NCBI GenBank assembly: GCA_025056865.1
Contig: JANWVO010000027.1
Span: 62,001-126,000, forward strand
Direction: 5' to 3'
From: Bryobacteraceae bacterium
GTDB lineage: Bacteria; Acidobacteriota; Terriglobia; Bryobacterales; Bryobacteraceae
DNA length: 64,000 bases
Positions within the stretch are counted from its first letter, which is position 1. Each line of letters begins with the position of its first letter. This document shows positions 54,201-62,838 of the stretch, in pieces. Both the position numbers and the translations under genes were made by a program. The notes below the pieces were generated by a model, which was not told where the DNA came from, made no database searches, and worked only from the letters and a program-made list of their open reading frames with translations.

Positions 54201-54614
54201 GAGAGTTCGCAGCGCGCCGACTGGATCGGCGGCAACGAGAAGCCGCGCAAGCTCGGCGGCGTGGGCCGCGGCATTCCGTTCTACGACTGGCGGCAGTGGG
54301 CCCCCGTCACCGAGCCGCGCTTCGGCACGGCCGGCTACAACATCCTGCTGGGGCCGGGCATCGTCAACCTCGACCTCGGCCTGTTCCGGCAGTTCCGGAT
54401 CACGGAGCGCGTGAACCTGCAATTCCGCGCCGAAGCGTTCAACGCCACCAACACGCCACACTTCGCCAACCCGAGCGGCAACATCTCGAACCTCGTGCTG
54501 AACAGCGACGGCAGCTTCCGCACAGGCGTGTTCGAGGTGACCGGCGTGCGCAACACGGGCCGCGAGGGCATCGACGAGCGGGTGTTCCGCTTCGGCCTGC
54601 GCCTCGGCTGGTAA
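51225..54614 (+). CDS. Oar-like TonB-dependent receptor with carboxypeptidase-regulatory domain
   Basis: 1129 residues with a signal peptide ending near AAAQ (residue 33). Residues about 37-120 form a carboxypeptidase-regulatory-like beta domain (GSLTGNVTDPSGAAVVGATV, DAGIYNFPTIPGGTYEVRV). A plug-like part follows (NYQQLFNLLPGFTPP, NNIRLDGATQYN), then a beta barrel ending RFGLRLGW, with a terminal aromatic residue as outer-membrane proteins have. Such receptors are abundant in Acidobacteria and import or bind large ligands. The cargo is unknown. The gene stands alone between its own promoter and terminator. Confidence 0.9.
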   Translation: MQQMTTKLRSRMAAALCVAAASMLSLGMPAAAQILYGSLTGNVTDPSGAAVVGATVTITQVETNQSRTTTTNDAGIYNFPTIPGGTYEVRVQAQGFRTLIRKDVVISTNTVTRVDVQLELGAVTESIQVTGEAALLQTDRAEVRRELPTVTLLNTPIPPGRNYQQLFNLLPGFTPPRNAHSVPSNPSRALQFEVNGTVAASNNIRLDGATQYNIWLPHITAYVPALESIEAVNVVTNAFDAEQGLAGGAAINVQIKSGTNELHGSAFWYHDNNRTKARPFFLPYDQDKPKRVFNQNGGTVGGPIRKDRLFYFLSYEGTYDRQFAGGLSTVPTPLMKRGDMSESPRLVYDPDSGDNQGRNRIPFPNQIVPESRWDPITKKLLPLLPNPTAPGQITQNYYSQGNYLFDRHTLDSKFNWNINDRMTSYVRFSFLDYSMTAPTRFGRELLGSALAGGNPGQGYGNTYSVTAAYTYTISPTFVIDTNFGYTLMDTNVEQYGIERNIGQELGIPGTNGSRRIEGGWPGFGISGFDTFGLADNYMPYFRHDPQFQWVGNGNWTRGKHNIRFGAELGWQHLNHSQPEFYGGSWGAPGGFGFGGGPTTLNGGPASNQWNAMASFLLGRATQIGKIYQWPDEYSTRTSMQSLYIRDQWQVNRRLTLNFGTRWNYFPMPTRANRGLERYFFPGDPNYADRVMVCGVGSLPKNCGVEVSKKLFAPSVGIAYRINDHTVLRTGYGINTDPWNIARAMRTNHPLLTAQTVNAPNAFWWAGLLKDGIPVISPPDIGNGIVDLPRNVVFNTLDSRFMRGYIQSWNFTIQRQLPLKLVASAGYVATRMTGFLGYEERNYGLVGGGAASRIYFPQTGRNVSLAVVNRLGNSAYDSLQVTLDRRFSEGFLLNTAYTWSKCISLAGFGNSGDRVEIKIPAYYRLNRAQCGIHTPHRFTANGIWQLPFGQGKRWAQSGAAAVILGGWQINGALMLQSGNPFTVSSSGASLNAPESSQRADWIGGNEKPRKLGGVGRGIPFYDWRQWAPVTEPRFGTAGYNILLGPGIVNLDLGLFRQFRITERVNLQFRAEAFNATNTPHFANPSGNISNLVLNSDGSFRTGVFEVTGVRNTGREGIDERVFRFGLRLGW

Positions 54615-54633
54615 CGGCAGACCGGAAACAGCA

Positions 54634-54672
54634 AGGGCGGCCCCGGAAGGGGCCGCCCTTTGTGTCTGTTTG
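54634..54672 (+). terminator. Strong intrinsic terminator
   Basis: AGGGCGGCCCC, loop GGAA, GGGGCCGCCCT, then TTGTGTCTGTTT. An 11-bp perfect stem with a T-rich tail, 19 bases after the TonB receptor stop. It also lies after the end of convergent kgd. Confidence 0.85.
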
Positions 54673-54724
54673 CTGGCGCCCGGGCCGCAGCGGGCGCGGC
54701 GGATGGAGCGATGCGGGCGCGCCG

Positions 54725-57700
54725 TCAGGCCTCCGGCGTGGCGCCCTCGATGGCGAGATTGCGGCGCTTCTCCACGACGCGGTAGCGGCGCGGGCGCACC
54801 GGGCTGCCGCCGCTGAAGGCGTCCTCGATGACGGCCGCCTGCTCCTGCGCGTGGCGCCTGGCGGAGCCGGTGCTCGGGGCCGCGGCCTCGGGCCGTCCCG
54901 CATAGCGGAGCGTGCGGCGCGACTGTGCCAGCAGCGGCTCGAGCCGGTCGCGCACGAACAGATACGCACCCTGGTTGCGCGGCTCCTCCTGCACCCAGAC
55001 GATCTCGGCGGTCGAAGGATAGCGCCACAGCGCGGCCTCCACTTCCTGCTCCGGCCACGGATAGAGCTGTTCGATGCGGACGATGGCGGTGTTCCACGCC
55101 TCGCGCTTCTCGCGCTCGGCCATCAGCTCGTAGAAGATCTTGCCGGTGCAGAAGAGCACTTTCACGACACGGTCGGGCTGCACCGGGCCGGGGTCGGACA
55201 GCACCGGCTCGAAGAAGCCGCGGGTGAGGTCGTGCAGCGTGCTGACGCATTTCGGGTGGCGCAGCAGGCTCTTGGGCGTGAAGATGACGAGCGGCTTGCG
55301 CATGCCGCGGCGGTCGTGGCCGCCGTACATCTGGCGGCGCAGCAGGTGGAAGTATTGCGCCGGCGTGGTGGCGTTGCAGATCTGCATGTTGTTTTCGGCG
55401 GCGAGCTGGAGGAAGCGCTCCACGCGGGCGCTGGAGTGCTCCGGCCCCTGCCCTTCGTAGCCGTGCGGCAGCAGCAGCACGAGGCCCGAGGGCTGGCCCC
55501 ACTTGGCTTCGCCGGCGGCGATGAACTGGTCGATCATGATCTGCGCGCCGTTGGCGAAGTCGCCGAACTGCGCCTCCCAGATGGTGAGGGTGAGCGGGTC
55601 GCCGAGCGAGTAGCCGTATTCGAAGCCCATCACTGCGTATTCGCTGAGCGAGCTGTCGTAGACCTCGAAGCGCGCCTGGCGCGGATCGAGGTGCTGGAGC
55701 GGCGTGTAGGGCTCGCCGGTGTTGTAGTCGAAGTACTCGAGATGGCGCTGGCTGAAGGTGCCGCGGCCGCTGTCCTGGCCGCTGAGCCGGACCGGCGTGC
55801 CCTCGAGCACCAGCGTGCCGAAGGCGAGCGTTTCGGCCGCAGCCCAGTCCACCGGGCCGCCCCTGAGGATTTCGCGGCGCTTCTCGATGAAGCCCTTCAG
55901 CTTCGGATGCAGCGTGAAGCCTTCGGGGAAAGTGGTGATGCCTTCGATAACCTTTTCAAGCAGCGCCTCGTCCGCGGCCGTGCGCGGGCAGACCGCGGGC
56001 AGCGTGGACTCCTCGTATTCGGTGACCTCCTGGAGCTCCCACTTCTCGCCCTTGCGGACCGCCTCCTCGTGCGCGGCGTTGAGCGCGTCCTGGATCTGGC
56101 GCTGGATGCGTTCGACGGCGTCCTTCGTCACCACGCCCTCGCGCAGCAGCCGCTTCGTGTAGATCGTGGCCGGCGACTCCTTGGACTTGATGGTGCGGTA
56201 CATCACCGGCTGCGTGTAGCTGGGGTCGTCGCCTTCGTTGTGGCCGTACTTGCGGTAGCAGACGAGGTCGATGACGACGTCCTTCTTGAACTTCATCCGG
56301 TAGTCGAGGGCGATCTGCATGGCGCGGGCGCATGCCTCGGGGTCGTCGCCGTTCACATGGAGGATGGGCGCCTGGACCATGCGCGCCACGTCGGTGCAGT
56401 AGGTGGAGGAGCGGCTCTCTTCGGCGGTGGCGGTGAAGCCGATCTGGTTGTTGATGATCAGATGGATGGTGCCGCCCGTCGTGTAGCCCTTGAGAAGCGA
56501 GAGATTCAGCGTCTCGGCCACCACGCCCTGACCGGCGAAGGCTGCGTCGCCGTGCACGAGGACGGGCAGGACCTTCTCGCGCTTCTCGTCGCCCATGAAG
56601 GTCTGCTTGGCGCGGACGATGCCTTCGACAACCGGGTTCACCGCCTCGAGATGGCTGGGGTTGGGCGAGAGGGAAACCTTGATTTCACGGCCCGAGGAGG
56701 TGCGCTGGACGCCGCTGGCGCCGAGGTGGTACTTGACGTCGCCCGAGCCCTGGGCCATGTCGGGATCCACGACGCCCTCGAACTCGCCGAAGACCTGCGC
56801 CATCGACTTGCCGATGAGGTTGGCCAGCACGGTGAGACGGCCGCGGTGGGCCATGCCGATGACGATCTCCTGCACGCCGGCCTCGGCGGCGCGCTCGAGG
56901 CATTCATCGAGAATGACCATGGCGCTCTCGCCGCCTTCGAGCGAAAACCGCTTCTGCCCGACGAAGCGCGTGTGGAGGAAGTTTTCGAAGCCCTCGGCCT
57001 GAAGGAGGCGCAGCAGGATGCGCCGCCGCGTGGTGTCATCGAGCGGCCAGTTGTTGGCCTGCGGCTCCATGCGCTCCTGGAGCCAGCGCTTCTCCTCCGG
57101 GTGCTGGATGTGCATGTACTCGCAGCCGAGGCGGCCGCAGTAGGTCTGGCGGAGCTGCTCGATGATGTCGCGGAGGCGCGCCAGCTTCAGGTCGCCGGGG
57201 ATGGCCAGGCTGCCGGTGAGGAACTGCCGGTCGAAGTCCCAGATGGTGAGGCCGTAGTTGGCCGGGTCGAGCTCGGGATGGTAGGCGGGCTTCGTGCCGA
57301 GCGGGTTGAGGTCGGCGATCAGGTGGCCGCGGACGCGGTAGGCGTTGATCAGTTGCAGCACCGCGGCCTGCTTGGCGATCTCGCCCATGCGCTCGCCGTC
57401 GCCGAAGGCGGCGGCTCCGCCGCGGTCGACCTCCCAGCGGAAGGGCTGGTAGGGCATCTGCGTCTGCTCGAAGATCTCGTCGTAGAAGCGGTCTCCGCCT
57501 TCGAGCAGATCCTGGAGCTTCCCGAGGAAGGCGCCGCTTTCGGCTCCCTGAATGATGCGGTGATCGTAAGTGCAGGTGATGGTCATCACCTTGCAAAGGC
57601 CGAGCCTCGCGCGCAGCTCTTCGCTGACGCCCTGGAAGCCGGCGGGCCAGTCGATGGCTCCGGTGGCGATGATGGCGCCCTGGCCGGGCATGAGCCGCGG

Positions 57701-58441
57701 CACGCTGCCGACGGTGCCGACGGTGCCGGGGTTGGTGAGCGATACCGTGGTTCCCTGGAAATCCTCCGGCGTCAGCTTGCCCTTGCGGGCGCGCTCCACG
57801 ACGTCGTCGAAAGCGCGCAGGAATTCATAGAACGACATCTCGCCCGCGTTGCGGATGCACGGCACGAGCAGCGAGCGGTGGCCGTCCTTGCCGGGCACGT
57901 CGACGGCGATGCCGATGTTGATCTGGCGGCGCACGATGCGGTGCGGCTGGCCGTCGACCTCGGCGTAGGCGTCGTTGATCACCGGCACGTGTTTGATGGC
58001 GCGCACGACAGCCCAGGCGATCAGGTGCGTGTAGCTGATCTTGGACTGGCCGTGCAGCGTGCGCCAGTGGTTCAGCAGGCGGCGGTTTTCGTCAATGACC
58101 TTCACCGGGATCACCCGCTGGCTGGTGGCGGTGGGCACCTTCAGGCTCGCCGTCATGTTTTCGGCGATGCGGGCGGGCGCTCCTTTCAGCGGGACGAGCT
58201 GCTCGCTGGGGCTGAGCGTCAGCGCCGGCACCATGACGGGCGCGGCAGGCTGCGCCTGATCCGGCGGCGGGAGCACGACGGTCTGGCTCACCGGCGGCGG
58301 AGTGACTTCGGGGGGCGGCTCGGCAGCGAAAACCTGCTGCCAGCTTTCGTCCACCTGGCCGGGCCGGTTGACAAACTCCTGATACAGCTCTTCCTCGAGC
58401 CAAGAGTTGACGGTGGGTCTTTGCTTGGGTTCAATCGCCAT
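54725..58441 (-). CDS. kgd: Kgd/OdhA-type multifunctional 2-oxoglutarate decarboxylase
   Basis: 1238 residues. An N-terminal segment (RPTVNSWLEEELYQEFVNRP) and Pro-rich linker lead to an E2-like acyltransferase domain (about residues 90-320) with TCTYDHRIIQGAESG. The thiamine-dependent E1 domain (about 350-1238) has VLHGDAAF-type and HGYEGQGPEHSSARVERFL motifs of OGDH E1. There is no lipoyl domain. Relatives (mycobacterial Kgd, corynebacterial OdhA) produce succinate semialdehyde or work with a separate lipoyl partner. It links the citric acid cycle at 2-oxoglutarate. The gene stands alone here. Confidence 0.93.
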   Translation of the reverse strand: MAIEPKQRPTVNSWLEEELYQEFVNRPGQVDESWQQVFAAEPPPEVTPPPVSQTVVLPPPDQAQPAAPVMVPALTLSPSEQLVPLKGAPARIAENMTASLKVPTATSQRVIPVKVIDENRRLLNHWRTLHGQSKISYTHLIAWAVVRAIKHVPVINDAYAEVDGQPHRIVRRQINIGIAVDVPGKDGHRSLLVPCIRNAGEMSFYEFLRAFDDVVERARKGKLTPEDFQGTTVSLTNPGTVGTVGSVPRLMPGQGAIIATGAIDWPAGFQGVSEELRARLGLCKVMTITCTYDHRIIQGAESGAFLGKLQDLLEGGDRFYDEIFEQTQMPYQPFRWEVDRGGAAAFGDGERMGEIAKQAAVLQLINAYRVRGHLIADLNPLGTKPAYHPELDPANYGLTIWDFDRQFLTGSLAIPGDLKLARLRDIIEQLRQTYCGRLGCEYMHIQHPEEKRWLQERMEPQANNWPLDDTTRRRILLRLLQAEGFENFLHTRFVGQKRFSLEGGESAMVILDECLERAAEAGVQEIVIGMAHRGRLTVLANLIGKSMAQVFGEFEGVVDPDMAQGSGDVKYHLGASGVQRTSSGREIKVSLSPNPSHLEAVNPVVEGIVRAKQTFMGDEKREKVLPVLVHGDAAFAGQGVVAETLNLSLLKGYTTGGTIHLIINNQIGFTATAEESRSSTYCTDVARMVQAPILHVNGDDPEACARAMQIALDYRMKFKKDVVIDLVCYRKYGHNEGDDPSYTQPVMYRTIKSKESPATIYTKRLLREGVVTKDAVERIQRQIQDALNAAHEEAVRKGEKWELQEVTEYEESTLPAVCPRTAADEALLEKVIEGITTFPEGFTLHPKLKGFIEKRREILRGGPVDWAAAETLAFGTLVLEGTPVRLSGQDSGRGTFSQRHLEYFDYNTGEPYTPLQHLDPRQARFEVYDSSLSEYAVMGFEYGYSLGDPLTLTIWEAQFGDFANGAQIMIDQFIAAGEAKWGQPSGLVLLLPHGYEGQGPEHSSARVERFLQLAAENNMQICNATTPAQYFHLLRRQMYGGHDRRGMRKPLVIFTPKSLLRHPKCVSTLHDLTRGFFEPVLSDPGPVQPDRVVKVLFCTGKIFYELMAEREKREAWNTAIVRIEQLYPWPEQEVEAALWRYPSTAEIVWVQEEPRNQGAYLFVRDRLEPLLAQSRRTLRYAGRPEAAAPSTGSARRHAQEQAAVIEDAFSGGSPVRPRRYRVVEKRRNLAIEGATPEA

Positions 58442-58591
58442 GGCTGTTATTTGGATCGGGAGGGATGCGCCCCTGCTGTTCCCAGTGTATCAATGGCTTG
58501 CGGAGGGCATCGCTGTCTATTTGGACGCAGCCGGGCGCCTGCCCGATTCCTGCACTCATTGTCCTCCGCGCCTCCCTACAATGGAAGGGGC

Positions 58592-59203
58592 ATGCGGATC
58601 CTGGTGTTTTCCGACATTCACGGGGATGCGGCGGCGCTGGAGCGGCTGATGGCGCAGGAGGCGGATGTCTATGTAGCGGCGGGCGATCTGGTGAGCTGGG
58701 GCCGCGGGCTGGACGCGCTGGCGCCCATCCTGAAGAGCCGCGCGCCGCGGGTGTGGGTGCTGCCGGGCAACCACGAACACGAGTCCGACATCGAAGGCTT
58801 CTGCGGTCGCCACGGGCTGAACGCGCTGCACGGGCGCTGGTTCGAGATGGATGGGTGGCGCATCGCCGGCCTGGGGCACTCGTCCCCGACGCCCTTCCAC
58901 ACGCCGGGCGAATACACGGAGGAGGAAATGGCACAGCGGCTTGCGCCCTTCTCTGGCCTGAAGCCGCTGGTGCTCATCTGCCACTGCCCGCCGCTGGGCA
59001 CGCGGCTGGACCGCGCCGCCTTCGGGCGCCACATCGGCAGCCGCGCCGTGCGGGAGTTCCTGGAAAGGGAGCAGCCCGCGTGGTTCGCCTGCGGGCACGT
59101 GCATGAAGCGGCAGGCGTGGTGACGCAGATCGGGGCCACGCGCGCGGTCAACGCGGGCAAGGGCGGCTACCTGATCGAGCTGGGGCCGGCTCCGGCGGCG
59201 TAG
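58592..59203 (+). CDS. Calcineurin-like metallophosphoesterase
   Basis: 203 residues from ATG 58592. The metal-binding blocks are complete: FSDIHGD, AAGDLVSWG, GNHEHE, and HCPPLGTRLD then GHVHEAAG. This is the YfcE-like or MPE small-protein layout. The substrate may be phosphodiesters; it cannot be specified. It is divergent from kgd and precedes an epimerase gene by 74 bp. Confidence 0.85.
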   Translation: MRILVFSDIHGDAAALERLMAQEADVYVAAGDLVSWGRGLDALAPILKSRAPRVWVLPGNHEHESDIEGFCGRHGLNALHGRWFEMDGWRIAGLGHSSPTPFHTPGEYTEEEMAQRLAPFSGLKPLVLICHCPPLGTRLDRAAFGRHIGSRAVREFLEREQPAWFACGHVHEAAGVVTQIGATRAVNAGKGGYLIELGPAPAA

Positions 59204-59277
59204 GAGGCGGGCGGCTCGATTCCGCCGCGGAAACCTGATAAGCTCTGCGTGGCTTCCGCCTGCGGCGAGGCTGCACG

Positions 59278-60147
59278 ATGAAGTTTGGTGTCAATACGCT
59301 TCTGTGGACCGCCTCCTTTTCGCTGGAGGATGTGCCGCTGCTTGAACGGATCCGGCAGTGGGGTTTCGACGGGGTGGAGATTGCGCGCTACGACTTCCGC
59401 GCCTTTCCGGCGCGCGTGCTGCGGGAGGCGGTGCGCAACGAAGGGCTGGAACCGGCGCTTTGCTCGGCACTGACCGGAGAGCTGAGCCTGGCGGCTGAAT
59501 CGGCTGAGACAAGGCGCGCGGCGGCAGACTTCCTGCGGCGCGCCATCGAGGCGGCGGCCGAGCTGGGCAGCTCCGTGCTGGCCGGCCCGTTCGTCTCCGC
59601 CGTGGGGCTGCTGCCTGGCCGGCGCCCCGCCGAAGACGAGTGGAAACGCGCGGTGGAGGGCGTGGCGGAGCTGGTTCCCCTGCTGCGGGAGCATGACGTG
59701 ACGCTGGCGCTCGAGCCGCTGAACCGCTTCGAGACGTATCTGCTGAACACGTGCGCGGAGATGCGGCGCTTCTGCGACGAGGTGCACGACCCTTACGTCG
59801 GCGCGCTGTTTGACACCTTCCACGCCAATATCGAAGAGAAATGTTTCGGCGAAGCGGTACGCGCCCTCGGGCCGAGGCTTCAGCATCTCCACGCCTGCGA
59901 GAACGACCGCGGCACGCCGGGGACAGGCCACGTGGCCTGGGACGAGGTCTTCGCCGCGCTGCGGGAGACGGGCTATGACGGCTGGTGCGTGATCGAGAGC
60001 TTCGGGTCGCGCGTGCCGGAGATCGCCGCCGCGGCCTGCGTCTGGAGGGACTTCGCGCCGGACGCGGAAACCCTGGCGCGGGAGGGGCTGGCCTTCCTGC
60101 GCGACGCCGCCGCCCGCGCGATGGGAGCGGCGGCGTCCGCAGTGTGA
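59278..60147 (+). CDS. Sugar epimerase/isomerase of the D-tagatose 3-epimerase type
   Basis: 289 residues, a xylose-isomerase-like TIM barrel. Metal ligands of the DTE family are placed as expected: Glu in TLALEPLNRFETY, Asp in GALFDTFHANIEE, His in HLHACENDRG and Glu in WCVIESFG. Members epimerise ketoses such as tagatose, psicose or fructose at C3. It fits the sugar-oriented gene content nearby. It ends 10 bp before the convergent amidohydrolase gene. Confidence 0.85.
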   Translation: MKFGVNTLLWTASFSLEDVPLLERIRQWGFDGVEIARYDFRAFPARVLREAVRNEGLEPALCSALTGELSLAAESAETRRAAADFLRRAIEAAAELGSSVLAGPFVSAVGLLPGRRPAEDEWKRAVEGVAELVPLLREHDVTLALEPLNRFETYLLNTCAEMRRFCDEVHDPYVGALFDTFHANIEEKCFGEAVRALGPRLQHLHACENDRGTPGTGHVAWDEVFAALRETGYDGWCVIESFGSRVPEIAAAACVWRDFAPDAETLAREGLAFLRDAAARAMGAAASAV

Positions 60148-60157
60148 AGGCAGGCGG

Positions 60158-61480
60158 TCACGGGCGCGCCATGTAGCGCCTGTACAGGCGCGTGTGCTTC
60201 GATTCGAGATCGACGGGCACGCCCTTGATGAACATCATCCGGATCTGGGTGCGGATCTCGAGCGGGTCGCCGTCGGTGACGATCAGGTCAGCGTACTTGC
60301 CTTTGTCGATGGACCCGTACTGATCCGCGACGCCCCAGATTTCGGCGGCGTTGAGCGTGACCGACTTCAGCGCCTCGTCATAGGGCAGCCCGAATGCGGC
60401 CGCCTGCCCCGCCTGGAACGGCAGGTTGCGCGCGAACTGCACGTTGAAGCTGGCGAAGCAGAACTTGACGCCGGCCTTGTGCAGTTGCGCGGCGAGCGTG
60501 AAGGGCTCGTCATAGGCGTCGTCCTCTTCGAGAGGGGTCACGAAGGGAGTTCCGAGGACGACCGGGATGTTGCGCTTCGCGATTTCGTCCAGCGTCTTGC
60601 CGGGCCGCCGCACGCCGGCGAGCACCACTCTGACCCGTTCGCGGGCGGCGAATTCGAGCGCCTCGCGGATCTCGCGCTCGCGCGCGGCGGTGATCATGAG
60701 CGGCAGCCTGCCGTCGAGAACGGGGATCATCGCCTCATAGCGCAGATCGGGCGCGATGGCCTCCCCGGCGGCCTTCGCCTTCTGGTAGCGGCGGGCGGCG
60801 TCGAAGAAGTCCTGGATCTTCTGCACCTGCATCTGCTGGTTGCGCCGCGCTTCGGCGAAAGTGACGCGGCGCGGGGCGAGGCCCGGGATGAGGCCTTCGA
60901 GATCCGGGCCGCCGCCGCGCCCGGTCTGAATGACGGGCCACGTCATCTGCATGGCGGCGCCGCGGCGGATTTCCATCTCTTCCCAGGTCCAGCCGTCGAG
61001 GTGGACGAGCGAGGCCTGCCCGGCGATCAGCCCGCCGGAGGTCGAGCCGCGCGCTCCGCCCGTGGTGCCGGGCGTCACCAGGACGGTGGTGATGCCGTTG
61101 GCGCGCACGACGGGGATGTGCTCGCTGGACGGGTTGATGGCGATGAGGGCGCGCAACTGCGGGTTGAAGTCGCCGATTTCGCCCGTGTCGACGGTTTCGC
61201 GGATGCTGGCGATCTCGGCGAGGCCGACGGGCGAGCCTGAATCGATCAGGCCCGGGTAGACGTGCAGGCCGCGCGCGTCGATGACCTTCACCTTGCCGCG
61301 CGGCGCCACCTTCGGGCCGATCTCGGCGATCTTTCCATCGATGACCAGGAGGCTCGCATTCTGGATCGCCGGGCCGCTGACCGGGTGAATGGTGGCGTTG
61401 CGCAGCAGGAACGAGTCCTTCTCGCCGCCCCATGCAGCGGCGCAGAGGGCAAGGGAAAGGATCAGTCGCATCTTCCTCAT
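60158..61480 (-). CDS. Secreted amidohydrolase-family protein lacking the HxH motif
   Basis: 440 residues with a signal peptide (MRKMRLILSLALCAAAWG). The family frame is clear: GKIAEIGPKV near 50, YPGLID at 75-80 and LNAAEIWGVADQYGSIDKGK near the end. The HxH pair expected right after PGLID is replaced by SGS (residues 81-83). The protein may be inactive, a subunit, or bind metal differently. It is the last of three tandem amidohydrolase genes and overlaps the upstream one by four bases (ATGA). Confidence 0.75.
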   Translation of the reverse strand: MRKMRLILSLALCAAAWGGEKDSFLLRNATIHPVSGPAIQNASLLVIDGKIAEIGPKVAPRGKVKVIDARGLHVYPGLIDSGSPVGLAEIASIRETVDTGEIGDFNPQLRALIAINPSSEHIPVVRANGITTVLVTPGTTGGARGSTSGGLIAGQASLVHLDGWTWEEMEIRRGAAMQMTWPVIQTGRGGGPDLEGLIPGLAPRRVTFAEARRNQQMQVQKIQDFFDAARRYQKAKAAGEAIAPDLRYEAMIPVLDGRLPLMITAAREREIREALEFAARERVRVVLAGVRRPGKTLDEIAKRNIPVVLGTPFVTPLEEDDAYDEPFTLAAQLHKAGVKFCFASFNVQFARNLPFQAGQAAAFGLPYDEALKSVTLNAAEIWGVADQYGSIDKGKYADLIVTDGDPLEIRTQIRMMFIKGVPVDLESKHTRLYRRYMARP

Positions 61481-62835
61481 GACGGCCTCCTGTTCTGGGG
61501 GACGGCCTGCTTCTGCTGGTCCTGAAGCTTGCGCCGCAGGCCCTCCTTTTCAGCCTCGATCTTCGGCCGCCGGCTGATGTCTTCGTCGCGGTCGAAGTAC
61601 TGGCGGCCGTCGATGAACACTTTCTCGACCTTGGCGTAGACCGACAGCGGGTGCCTGTCGTAGATGACGAGGTCGGCGTCCTTGCCCGGCTCGATGGAGC
61701 CGACCCACTGGTCGATCTGAAGCTGTTTCGCCGGGTTGATGGTGATCATGGCGAGCGCTTCGTCCTCGGTGAGGCCGCCGTACCTCATCACTTTGGCGGC
61801 CTCGGTGTTGAGCCGCCGCATCAGCTCGGCGCCGCCGGCGTCGTCGGAGTTCAGGCTGACGAGCACGCCTTTGCGGTGCATGATGGCGGCGTTGTAGGGG
61901 ATGGCGTCGTAGGCCTCGATCTTGTAGCTCCACCAGTCGGAGAAGGTGCTGGCTCCGTGGCCGCGCTCGGCGATTTCGCGCGCCACCTTGTAGCCTTCCA
62001 GCACGTGCTGGAGCGTGACGCCGCGGATGTTGAAATCGTCGAAGACGCGCAGCAGCATCAGGATTTCGTCGGCGCGGTAGCAGTGGGCGTGCACGAGGCG
62101 CCTGCCTTCGAGCACTTCGACCAGCGGCTCGAGTTCCAGGTTGCGCTTCGGCGGCAGGACCTTTTCGCCGCGCGCGCGGCGCGCTTCGTAGTCCTTCCAT
62201 TCGCGCTGATAGGCGCGGGCGCGGGTGAAGGCGTCGCGGATGACGTCCTCGACGCCGAGCCGGGTGCCCGGGTAGCGCAGGTTCTGCGGCGACTGGAGGC
62301 CCGGGATTTGCAGGCCCTGCGGCGAGCCCTGGCGCTTGACGTTCTCGCCGAGCGCCATCTTGATGCTCGGCTTCGCCTTGTCGTAGACGAGGCCGCGCGC
62401 GTCCGCGCCCCAGCGCAGCTTGAAGACGACGTTCTGCCCGCCGATGGAGTTGGCGCTGCCGTGCATCGAATTGCACACGGTGACGCCGCCGGCCATGGCG
62501 CGGTAGATGGAGATCGACTCGGGGTTGAGCATCTCTTCGACGCTGACCATCGAGCTGACGCTGACGCTGGACTCGTTGATCGAATCGAGCGCGATGTGCG
62601 TGTGCGCGTCGATGATGCCGGGGATGACGTGCTTGCCGCTGGCGTCGATGATGCGCGCTCCGGCGGGCGTCATCACCTTCTCGCCGACCTCGGCGATCTT
62701 GCCATCGCGGATGACGATGGAGCCTTTGAACGTGCCTTTGGTCACCGTGTGGACGGTGCCGTTCTGAATGACGATCACATCAGCGGTGCAGAGTGCGCCC
62801 GCGCTGACGGCCAGTGCAAAGATCCATGCCCGCAT
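61477..62835 (-). CDS. Secreted amidohydrolase with intact metal site
   Basis: 452 residues with a signal peptide (MRAWIFALAVSAGALCTA). Metal ligands are present: IDAHTH (His 78 and 80), HAHCYRADE (His 249 and 251), LQHV (His 277) and LNSDD (Asp 331). It resembles imidazolonepropionase-like or prolidase-like amidohydrolases. It is the middle member of the trio, starting three bases after the upstream stop and overlapping the downstream start. Substrate unknown; presumably acts in the periplasm or outside. Confidence 0.85.
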   Translation of the reverse strand: MRAWIFALAVSAGALCTADVIVIQNGTVHTVTKGTFKGSIVIRDGKIAEVGEKVMTPAGARIIDASGKHVIPGIIDAHTHIALDSINESSVSVSSMVSVEEMLNPESISIYRAMAGGVTVCNSMHGSANSIGGQNVVFKLRWGADARGLVYDKAKPSIKMALGENVKRQGSPQGLQIPGLQSPQNLRYPGTRLGVEDVIRDAFTRARAYQREWKDYEARRARGEKVLPPKRNLELEPLVEVLEGRRLVHAHCYRADEILMLLRVFDDFNIRGVTLQHVLEGYKVAREIAERGHGASTFSDWWSYKIEAYDAIPYNAAIMHRKGVLVSLNSDDAGGAELMRRLNTEAAKVMRYGGLTEDEALAMITINPAKQLQIDQWVGSIEPGKDADLVIYDRHPLSVYAKVEKVFIDGRQYFDRDEDISRRPKIEAEKEGLRRKLQDQQKQAVPQNRRPS

Positions 62836-62838
62836 CGC

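Noticed and set aside
53915-59203. A 1762-codon plus-strand open frame opposite kgd and the TonB receptor end
   Set aside because: High GC opens long antisense frames. The opposite strand encodes well-conserved kgd; only the last 204 codons (from 58592) are a real gene.
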